This document shows, one piece after another, positions 9,258-21,200 of a stretch of 64,000 bases of DNA (its first letter is position 1; each line of letters begins with the position of its first letter). A program made the position numbers and the translations under genes. The DNA is taken from NCBI GenBank assembly GCA_009760885.1, contig CM019719.1, positions 25,971,084-26,035,083 of the forward strand, in the 5' to 3' direction. The stretch comes from Achatina immaculata (Eukaryota > Mollusca > Gastropoda > Stylommatophora > Achatinidae). The notes beneath the pieces are model-generated. The model was not told the DNA's origin. It did not search any database and saw only the letters and a program-made list of their open reading frames with translations.

Positions 9258-12200
9258 GTGAGTTTGACATATTTCAGAATGGAAGGTTTTTTGTTTTTTT
9301 TTTTGGTTTTGTTATAGATATAAATAATATGCTCCAAAATGAAGAAAGTATGCCTGCACTGTGTCACACACCAGTTTTTCCTGCAGAAACTGCTGTTAAT
9401 CTTGTCTTGTCTTTTCTTGTCTCCTACCTCATATACCTTTCGGTGTTGAAGGGACAAATAGACGTCTTGATAGGACTCGACGATTTGCTTCATATAATGA
9501 TTTAATGCTGCTGTAATTTCCTCTCTCCACCTTCTGCATGGGTGGCCTCTTCCTCTGTTACCTACAAATCTTAGTGTGAATGTTGTCTGTGATATACTGT
9601 CTGGTGGTAACCGTGTAACATGGCCAAACCATTTGACTTGTTGTTTCTGGATATAATGTAATACTGGTGTTACTCCAACCTTTGCCCTGATTTCTTATTT
9701 GGTCTATTCTTGTCACATTTAATATTCTCCTTAAATATCTCCTTTCTGTTGTGATGATTATTCTTTTGTTCTTGGTTGTTAGTGTCCATGTTTGAGATTG
9801 ATATCATAGAGTTGGGAGGAAAATTGTGTTATACAGTGCCCTTTTTGTTTCAGTTGTGATGTAGTTGTTTTTCTGTAAAGGTCATTTGTCCAATGACCTG
9901 GTTTGCTTTATTGCATCTCTTCTCAATCTCAGTGTCAGTTGTCCCTGTGGATGAAAATAGTCAGTCTGCTGTAAGGTGGATGAAAAGAGGTGTGGATCTT
10001 GTTTTTCATGTAATATTTTGGCAAGGCTTTTTAAAAAAAAATTATTATTATTTCAATTATTCCATGTGAGAATAGTCACAGTCCCATTATTCATCTCTGT
10101 GAATCCAGTGACTGACTGCAGTATATACAGTATGCTCTTATGTGCTCTTCTTGTAGGTAGACATTTACAATTTCAAGAAATGCACCTATATTTATAATGC
10201 GGCTGACGGGAGCTCCAATCTACAACCAGTGTCCATCATTAGAGAAGTCAATTTGCTAATAGCTGTGTTATTCCCACATTCAGCTATGATTTCTTCTTTT
10301 GAATTCAGTTTCATATGCTCAGCTGTCTAGATTCATCTCTGTCAGTCCCACCACCAGTTTCATATGCTCAGCTGTCTAGATTCATCTCTGTCAGTCCCAC
10401 CACCATTTTCATATCTCAGCTGTCTAGATTCATCTCTGTCAGTCCCACCACCAGTTTCATATGCTCAGCTGTCTAGATTTATTTCTGTCAATCCCACCAC
10501 CTGTTTCATATGCTCAGCAGTCTGAATTCATCTCTGTCAATCCCACCATCAGTTTCATATGCTCAGCTGTCTAGATTCATCTCTGTCAGTCCCACCACCA
10601 GTTTCATATGCTCAGCTGTCTAGATTCATCTCTGTCAGTCCCACCACCATTTTCATATCTCAGCTGTCTAGATTCATCTCTGTCAGTCCCACCACCAGTT
10701 TCATATGCTCAGCTGTCTAGATTTATCTCTGTCAATCCCACCACCTGTTTCATATGCTCAGCAGTCTGAATTCATCTCTGTCAATCCCACCATCAGTTTC
10801 ATATGCTCAGCTGTCTAGATTCATCTCTGTCAATCCCACCATCAGTTTCATATGCTCAGCTGTCTGAATTCATCTCTGTCAATCCCACCACCAGTTTCAT
10901 ATGCTCAGCTGTCTAAATTCATCTCTGTCAATCCCACCACCAGTTTCATATGCTCAGTTGTCTAGATTCATCTCTGTCATCCCACCACCTGTTTCATATG
11001 CTCGGCTGTCTAGATTCATCTCTCTCATCCCACCACCAGTTTCATATGCTCAGCTGTCTAGATTCATCTCTGTCAATCCCACCACCAGTTTCATATGCTC
11101 AGCTGTCTAGATTCATCTCTGTCATCCCACCACCTGCAAGAATTCTCATGCAGTCTCTTGAACAGTTACTGATTGGCATGAATAAATTTGTAAACATGAA
11201 TAATTTATTCATCGGTTTCTGGAAACAGAAGATCTGTTTGCTCTTTTATCATTTTTTACAGAAGTTCTCCTTTCTCTAAAGCAGCTAAATCTGTCAAATC
11301 ATGTGGTCATATCAGGACATCTTTAGAGGCTATTTTCAAAACTTTAAGTGTTTTGGTCACTCTTTCCAAGTTTGAAATAAAATTTCATACAGACATCCTG
11401 TGTTTTTTTTTATCAAGTCCATCTTGAAAATCACTGGGGTAAGGAAAACTGAATTACGCCATCCACTATAATTAAAAAGAAATGAATTATCCAAACCAGT
11501 ATAATGGAAGTCAGTACATAAATAATGGATAACCCATATAGTATTGCTGGTTTTTTCGAGTCATATATCAGATGTTGAGGTGCAGGGACAGTGAGTACTT
11601 TTCTGTCAGACCTTTCATTGATTTTTTTTTTTTTTTGCATTAAACTGGATTAACACATTATCCTCTGTTTTTCATCTGCAGACAAGTAGCGCCACCTAAT
11701 GCTGGAGAATGTGATGACAGAAATGCCAGACTGGCTCTTGCATTTACCATTGCTATGGCAATGTTCTGTGTAGGCTGTTTTATTATGGGTCAGGTCAACT
11801 TCAAATTTGGGATTCGTATAACAAGAATTGTGTCAGCGTAAGTGATTGTCACAGCAGTTAATTTTTTTTTTTTCAAAGTCCTGCTGGTAATCTTTAGACT
11901 TTCTGTCTGTTTGTTGATATACTTTTTTTATATTTTCTGAAATTTCATTTACAGCATCTAGAAAAAAACAATAGAAGTTTAACTTACATATCTAGAAAAA
12001 AATGACAGAAGTTGTTAACTTATCTAGAAAAAAATGACAGAAGTTGTTAACTTACACATCTAGAAAAAAATTATGGAAGTTGGTAACTTACACATCTAGA
12101 AAAAAAATGCTAGAAGTTAACTTACACATCTAGAAAAAAAAATGCTAGAAGTTGTTAATTTACAAAACCATGGTAGTCATAGTCAGGGATAGCTCATGCT

Positions 12201-15200
12201 CTCTCTTTTGTGTCATTAACCACTGATGATTAATTATTTTGTATTATCTTGAAATTATTTTTCAAGACTGTAATTGAGTGCAACTTTGCTGTAATACTTT
12301 GCACATTCCCCATCTTTTGTGTTTCTTTCAGCTGTTTCTGTGACATTTTGTTCTACCAGTGTTTACCAAGGGTTTTTCCTTTGGTCTGCTACCCAAGGCT
12401 CTTTTTCTTACAGCTGTTAACCGTGGTGCTTTTCTTCCAGCTGTTAACCATGGTGGTTTTCTTCCAGCTGTTAACCATGGTGCTTTTCTTCCAGCTGTTA
12501 ACCATAGTGGTTTTCTTCCAGCTGTTAACCATGGTGGTTTTCTTCCAGCTGTTAACCAAGGTGCTTTTCTTCCAGCTGTTAACCATGGTGGTTTTCTTCC
12601 AGCTGTTAACCTTGGTGGTTTTCTTCCAGCTGTTAACCGTGGTGCTTTTCTTCCAGCTGTTAACCGTGGTGCTTTTCTTCCAGCTGTTAATTGTGGTGCT
12701 TTTCTTCCAGCTGTTAACCATGGTGCTTTTCTTCCAGCTGTTAACCATAGTGGTTTTCTTCCAGCTGTTAACCATGGTGGTTTTCTTCCAGCTGTTAACC
12801 GAGGTGCTTTTCTTCCAGCTGTTAACCTTGGTGGTTTTCTTCCAGCTGTTAACTGTGGTGCTTTTCTTCCAGCTATTAACTGTGGTGCTTTTCTTCCAGC
12901 TGTTAATCGTGGTGCTTTTCTTCCATCTGATTGCTACGGTGGTTCAAATTGAATTCCAAAGTTCTTCCAGCAGTTACACATGGTATTTTTCTTCCATCTG
13001 GTACCTGTACACTTTTCTTTCAGCTGTTTTACAAGGGCTTTTTTTTTTTAAGCTAGTTATTTCTGAAGTTTGTCTTTTTTTTTTTTCTCCACATGTGACC
13101 AGGGCCTATTTCTTTCAGTTTCATTTAGATCCATTTCCTACAGCCATTTCCAAGGACACTTCTGATTGTTTTGCTGGTCAGTTCCCTTCTAGCTGGTCAG
13201 TTCCCTTCTAGCTGTTTCCTAAAGATGCTTTCCTCTCTGTTGTTTTTCAGCACTTCCCTCCACGTGTGTTCCTCAGTTATTTACATTTTTAAAATAATTT
13301 TCTGTATCTCCTGTGATTTTGTTCAATATTGGTTCTGTGCCATTTTGTGCTCATTGGTTCATTCATGATGATAAGATGGATAATTCCATGACTTTGTTGG
13401 AATGTTGTTATTTGATGATGTCATAGTCTGTAATAATTCCATGACTTTCTCAGAATGTTATTATTTGATAATATTGTAGTCTATGTCACTTTCTGTGATA
13501 TACTACAGCATTACAATCATTTTTATTTCAGAATAATATTCATAGTAGGAGCTTTGTTGCTGGCTTTCACATCTGAAGGTAAGCCATGGGTAAAATCATG
13601 GGTGGTATTAATAATGATGGGAAAAAAATTTCTTGAATTGTGAAGATCTGTCAGTGTAGTGAATTTCTTACTAAATGTGGACAGTTATATTTTAATATCT
13701 GAAAATATATTTGGCATCATTTCCTGGGTGCTTCATGAATTTTGTTTCCTGCTTTGTACAAGAATTTTCCAGAAATAATGACTGGCCTAGGACAGGTCTG
13801 AATGGGAATATCTTGAAGATATCTTATGTCCCTTTTGGAGAGAAAGGTGGAGAATGCATTGCAAAGTTAGGAATATACGTCCCCTAATTTTAGTGCTGTC
13901 AAATCAATCATGGTTTTATGAAGGTCTTTTACAAGGTCACATAAGTTTTGGAAAATTCTTGTAGTAACACTCCAATAAGTATAGCGTTGGTTTTTGAGAT
14001 CAGGAGCTCCGATCTGTTAGAAGCTGATTTCCCTCATCAGGGAGTTGGTTCCAGTCAAACACAGGAGAGAGTGAAGATGACTGTGATAAAGAGTTATGAC
14101 ATAGTTATCAGGGCCAGCAGGCTAAGTTGGCCAGGAGTGTCACCATCTCTCTATTAATTCTCTTTAGGGTAGGTCTTGTCAGTGCCATGACACTTGTTGA
14201 GAAGCTTACTTCTAGGACCCACTCCTGGCTTTTATACTAGCGACCATTACCAACTCCCCGTCTGACATGGTGTGTCTTCTCCATCCACATCCCTTTGGCT
14301 GCTAAGAATATCCATCTTCTCTTTCCTTAGAAGCTTAACTCTTTCAGCGCCTTGGGTCGCTGTAGCGAACTTTTCGGTTTCCCAATTTGTTCGTAGGGTC
14401 GATATAGTGAATCTTGGTTTGTTTCGATAAAACAACCAGTGTAACATTTAGACTGTATATATTTCATCCGCGTTTCCGGTGACACTCTTCAAAATGGCGA
14501 AAGAGTGCTTAGTTACAAGCGATGCCGATTGAGAAAAAGGAAGAGAAACATAGAAAATTTTCAATTTTTGATGATGTAGATAGGGGTATAGACATGGCCT
14601 GTGACCACCCCACTGCTCTTGAATGTATCCTAAGTAGATCTACACATATTAGACGACTGGAGAAGTAGTTAGGAGGTTATTTCAGACATTAATTTAGCGA
14701 GAATGCAACATAGAATCACAATACGCAATTGACAAGTAGATCAGAAATCTCAGATGGTAAGTAGTGCAGATCTAAACCTAGCCGATTGTGAGCTGGGCAC
14801 AATCATTGTCTAAAAACATCACATTACTTCTTTTTTCCTAAACACTCTGCATTTATGAAATTTTCATACATTTAGTTATATTTTGAAACATAATAAGTAT
14901 ACAGAAGTACATGGAAATACTGTTTTCAATTCCATTTTACAACTATACCCCCTAACATATCAAGACCCGCGATTTTTGTCTGGCACAGAACAGAACGTCC
15001 GCGTTTTTACCTCCGGCGCTGAAAGAGTTAAAAACAACAATCTAACACTATGGGTGCACCATCAGTTCAACTGTTAAAATGTATGTGAGGCTTTTTTCCC
15101 CTCAAGGAAACCGCTAACAATAAGTGAGCAGATTATCTTAAAAAGGTAAGATACACTAGAGCAGGGCTGGTGAACTTGTTTGAGGATGCATGTTGAAATT

Positions 15201-18200
15201 GGTTACTTTTTTTTTTTTTTTTTAATTTTCCTCATGCACCACTAAGAATTTTTTTTGCATTTTGAAGTGTGAAAATTTTGGATTTTCATGTGCACCAAAA
15301 AATCTGAGAGTGTGCCATACATCTGCCACCCTTACAGAGGAGTATGTTATAAATGCATAAATATATTTTTTTAAAAATTTCTTATATGAAATACATTCCT
15401 AAGTATGTAACTACATCTTAATTAAAAATATGCACATGAAAGGAGGGAAGAATAGCTTGAAAATTATGACTGTTATTTAGTTTTTGTCTTTCACATTTAC
15501 TGTACATTGGTTGGGAGGGGAAATTTTTTAAACAGCCAGTGAACAAGTTAACTTGAGGCCAAGTTAACAGGCATAAAATCCTTTGATGAGGTTGAAAGAC
15601 TCGCCGAAGACAGGAAAAATTGGCGAACTACTTTGCGAGCCCTATGTGACGTCTAACGGCACGGGAAGGATATAAGATATATAAGAACATTTTGTTGTCT
15701 TTCTTTCAGATGCACCTTATCTACTTTTTCCTGGGCTAAGTTTGATTGGGACAGGAGGTATGATGTACTTGGTGACAAACATGCAGTTATCAGCTCTTTT
15801 TCCAAGGGGAAGTACAGCTGTTGTTGGACTCATGTGTGGTGGCTTTGATGCCTCAGCAGGTGTACAGCTTCTTGTCAAGGTATAAATGTGGACAGAGCTT
15901 TGCTTGTGTTAACAGTAAACATTTGACTATAGATGTGGATAAAGAAGGTAAAAGGTAACCCTGTCATGCTTTAGAGACACATTGGGACATGGTGTTAGCA
16001 CCCATATTTTCTTTGTCCTGTCAGCACACTAGAGAGTGATGTGGCCAGTGTCGCACTAGGCTGCCTTTCCTTCCCCAACTCCAGAAAAAGTCAGGTATCC
16101 ATTTCCACAGCTGGGTGACAGGGGCATATCCGGCTGGATAAGGTAAAGAAGCATTTGTATTTACTTAGAGATAGGATCAAAGTGGCTTCTGTGAAATGGG
16201 TACGAATGTAAGAAGAGTCTCAGAAAGAGGTTTTATAGTAAAAATTAAGAACAAGAAATGATCTACATCTGAAGCAGAGTAGAATTAGCCTTGATGAATT
16301 TTGGACAAAGCATCTAGGTCTGAGAGAGAAAATTAGCAAGAAATTGACTGAGAACTAAACTTTGTAGTCTAGTAAAATGAGAAAGCAAGACATCAACAAC
16401 TCAGTCATGAGTCATCCTGTTGGAATCTAAAGTTCAAGTGTCTGTTAGTCTCTTCTGTCTTCTCTTTCTCTCATGTCTGTGTATTTTGTTTACATTCTGT
16501 TAAGGCATATTTTACTGGCATCTCTCTCACAAAGTTATATGGCACGCTGTACGGGGGGTGTAAGCTTCATTGTTTCCAAATGTTGACTGCCAGGTTGTCC
16601 TGAAGTTTATTCAGAAATGTAGCCTTACTGTTTGAAATTTATCAGCATTTGTGACTACACAAGATTTCCACTTTAAAATTACTTGTTCCAATTTCTTAGT
16701 GTATAATAAAAAGTTTTGTTTTAATTATGTATTCATGGCTTTGTTGCAAAGGCTTTGGATTGTTCATTATGAGTTCATTTTTTTTTTTTTCATTATAACG
16801 GATTGAAATTTTTGAGATGTTAGCTTCAGTAGCAAATGTCTGCGTATATCAGAGAAGTATACCAGTTTAGTTGTGCTAGCTAAAGTTGATAGTAATTTTT
16901 TTTTCTTTTTTTTGAATTGCCCAGATTGGGTATGAAAATGGAGTGACAAGACAGACATCTTACATCATCCTGGCCTGCGCACATCTGCTGACGCTTGTCA
17001 GCACACTCTTTTTCTTGCCCAAAAAATTCATAAAGAAGCTTCAGATCGTTGACGACATTGTTCGTGACAAAGATGCCGCTGTTGAATTAACAGGTACTTA
17101 AAAAACTTGAAATAAAATGACAGATGAAATTTTAATTTTGCAGTAGAGTAATGTTGAACACATAAACGGTTTGATAAAGATAATCTGGAACAGCTGAAAA
17201 TAGATTAATGAAAACCGTAGCAAAAAGACAACGAAAATATTTTTTGCAATATCAAGAGACATTGTAATGTTCTGCAAAAACTTTCAAGGAAAAAAGATCA
17301 AGAGAAAATCGTAGGTATATAACAATGTACTGCATCAAGAGGTGGGCAATAATCAGCTTTCCTGTGTGCACATTGAAAGAAAGAGACTAAGCCAACTGGT
17401 GTCTGCTCTGTTCAACCTTCTGTGGTAGAAAGGTATGCAGTTATGATGAACGAGCAGAAGAGAAAATGTGATGAAGGGTAATGGAACTATTAGTTTATAT
17501 GGTTTATTTTAGAAACATATAAGGTACAATTGTTGCATAATTTTTTTCCACCTTTTTTTCTAATTAGTCAGTCTCCATATGAATATGCGTGTTTACATTC
17601 TCAGTGTATTGAGAAAATAGGAGCGGCCAGACACAGAAACTGTTATGTTCAGCTTAGATTTTCAGACAAAAACAGCAGATAGGACCAAGAAAGGGATAAA
17701 TAAACAAAAAATAAATTCTTGGCTGTTGCTTTGAGAAGTAAGATGCACAAGTAAAAACTACATCTGAAATGGAGCAGAGTTAGATGAAGGTGAATGGTGA
17801 AGATAGAAAAAAAAAAACAAAAAAGGCAATGGTGTAAAATAAGCAACACAAGATAATAACAGTGGCTGTGACAAACAGTGACAACAATAAAAAATATACA
17901 ATGACATTGGGTCGTTGTTGTTGTTGTTTTTCATAACTGTTTGAGTATTCTTGTTATTTCATTTGGTTATTTTCCCTACTTTTTTCCTTTTGCTGTCTTT
18001 TTTGTTTGTGAAACTGCCATATACTAGTACCCAGCAAAAGAGAAGAGGGATGACCTTGTCACAGATGGGCTCAGGACATTGTGAGATGCTGGTCAACTTG
18101 CGCAAGACCACACTGCATTCAGAGAGGCAGTGAGATGGACAACATTCTGGAAAGGACACATCACAAGAAGAAATGCCATATAGCTTTGTCTAACTCTGCT

Positions 18201-21200
18201 CATCTAACTCCAGATTTACCACACTTATCATCATACTTGTCCCACATCTCAAATGCAGCTATTCAACAACCAATAGTTGTGGAATTTTATGGTGGTTTGC
18301 AGAAAGGTCTGATGTAGATGTACAATTAGAATCACAAGTGAAGGTGCCCAGCTAGAATTCAGTCTATATTGCTTCAGTCACATTTCTTATGTAGTTATAT
18401 GACCATATTGAATTTAATCATCCATCAGCTGCTAATGAAATCTAACGCTTTGAATATCAATTCTTTCAGGGGAGAGAACAGCTGATGAGCAGGAGGAAAA
18501 TAAGCCCAGCCTTAAAAGTTGCATGCTATCTTTTATCTACATTTTCCACGTCCTGTGGCTGTCCATTCTTCAGTTGCGTTTTTATTTCTTTTTGGGGTCA
18601 TTGAACAAAACTCTGGTAACCTTGCTGCAGTCACATGAGGAAGGTAAGATTTTTTTTTTTTTTTTGTGATGTATTTCTTACTTCTGTGAATTTGCAGATA
18701 ATTGTAATTTTTTTTCTTATTTGTATTTATTTTTTTATTTTTTTGCATTATTTCAACAAAAAGTTCTATAAACATTTGTTGTAATTACTTCTTTGTATTG
18801 AAGGGATTTTTTAAAGCTGCTTTACCGCATTAAGTCAGTCCATGTGAAGATTTTGACTGCCATAAGATAGTTCTGCACAGTCAGTCCATGTGAAGATTTT
18901 GACTGCCATAAGATAGTTCTGCACAGTCAGCCCATGTGAAGATTTTGACTGAGAGAACATTCGGCATTTGCCCCGAAACAGGCAATGGTTGTGTCATACT
19001 TACGTGCATTGCAAAGTCTGACAACTATCTTTGGCTCGATGTATTTTCAGGACCAGTAGCTTGAAGATTCAGTACTGGGACCCAAAAGTTTGCCCAGCTG
19101 TTGAAATTGATGCTTTCCTGTGTTGAGTAAAATGACTCAGAAAGATAACTAACACCTGCCTGCAGGAAAGGTTAATATGGGTCTCTGTTCATGAATGAAA
19201 AGAAAAAAAAGACATTATGTGAAAATCAATACCATGAACATGGAACAGTATAGGTTAACCAAAAATGTATGGGTGAGTAAAGTCATAAAATTGAGCTGCA
19301 CGCATAACTAGTCAGTACCATGAATGGTTGGTTACCTGCAAAAAAAAAAAAAATCAGATTATTGTAGCTCTGTTGGAATAGACATTTCATACTCATTATA
19401 AAGGGGGAAAAGAGTGAGCTCATAATCCTAGGAATTGGAAAAATCAAAGTCAGAGTACTCATTTAAAAAGACAAGAAAAACACAGAAGTCCTGCTGTGGA
19501 GATGTATATGGTACTTTTAGCTTAAACTATATATTTTTTTCCTTCTAATTTTAATGTTATTTTGTTATTTTCATAACTTTCATACATGGAGATTTACAAT
19601 GATAACTTATAAATAATTTTTATAAATTATTTCTTTCTTTGCAAAATACATTTTCTTATATGTTATTTACATATAATGCCATAAACATTAGAAAGCTGAG
19701 ATATTTTGGCCACATCAAGAGACACAACAGCTTGGAGAGGTTGATAGTAGAAGGCATAGTGCCCGGCAAAAGAGAAAAGGGAACGACCTCACTGCAGATC
19801 ATGAAAAGTCTGAATGTGTCACTGCAAGATGTCAGTCAACTTGCGCAAGACCATATTGCATTTTAGGGAGGCCGTGAGGGGAGCAACGTTCTGGAAAGGA
19901 CATGTCTCACATGAATGAATGAATGAATGAATGTAAGCTGAGCGTGTAAGTAATCTTTGATGCAAAACTGGAAAGTTGGAGCTGGTTTGTATGTGAAATC
20001 TTTTTTTTTAAGCAAAGGTTAATTGTTGTTTATTATTGTTCACACTTCTGTGTGTTGTTTATTATTGTTCACGCTTCTGTGACTATACTTCTTGAGTATA
20101 AGTACAGGTCAGTAAATAGCAGACACAAGTAGTAATCTTGTCATTTTAAATGTTGTGACTGATAATTAATTTCTAAAGTTTGGTTTGCAGTCAGCCACTA
20201 CACAAATGTGTTCATGTACATCCTGATGTGCGGGCTCTTAACATCACCATTTGCTGGAGTCGTTTGTGACTTTTTTGGTCGAGTCTACGCATGTGAGTGA
20301 CTTTGTTCATGCACTACTTTGACATCTGTCAAATTGTTATGAAAAATATATTTGCATAAATAACAGTTCGTCTGTGAAGCTGCCATGAATTACTGCAACA
20401 TGCAAGCGTTGAATCACTTTTCAAATGAAACCTTCATTTTTATGGGAAGGCAACAGTTGTCCTTTGTATTTTGTTTTTTTTTAACAAAAATTAACATGAT
20501 TATAGGACCTTTTGAAATGATCTACATGTATGTGATATTTGGCTTTTACTGTTTGCTAAGAGAATGCTATATGGTGTATATATATATATATATACACACA
20601 CATATATATCCGGAAGTCAAGAGGGAATTCATAGTTTTTGTTTTTTTTTTTTGGATAAGGAAGATATTTTGATGATTGACTATCTTCTGAAGGGCCAGAC
20701 AGTTAATACTGTCCTGACTTTCTGTGCCAAACTTGCTGTGTCAGTTAAAGTATGAATTGAAAGAAAAATGAGAGAAACTGCGGAAAGGTGTTGTCTTTTT
20801 ACGACACCATGTGCCAGGTTACAAGGCTCAAAAGATGTTGAATTTTGAAAAAGAATTTGGGGTTTTGGGTGCATTCTCCCATTTCATCAGATCTTGCTAC
20901 ATCTGTTTCCTATTTCCCAACCTTAAAAGCATGTTTAAAAGGGAGGAAATGTTTGAATGATAGCTGCAGCAGAGCTAAGATCAGATATTTGATTTTTTAG
21001 AAGGGTTAAAGAAGTGTGAGAAATAATGTGCTAAGTGTGTTGAACTTCAGAGTGAACATATGGAATAACAGACACGTTTCAGAGTCCTAGGCCATTCCTT
21101 TCTTGGTTAGACTGATAACTTTCCAGCGACCTCTTGTTCGGATGAGTATTCTTGCATAGGCAGAGATAACTTTCCGGCGACCTCTTGTTCGGATGTGTAT

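Noticed and set aside
12249..13211. A 320-codon open frame, plus open frames on other frames and the opposite strand
   Set aside because: It is produced by the 27-bp minisatellite, whose period is a multiple of three. The protein would be a monotonous hydrophobic repeat with no start context, inside an intron of a well-supported gene.
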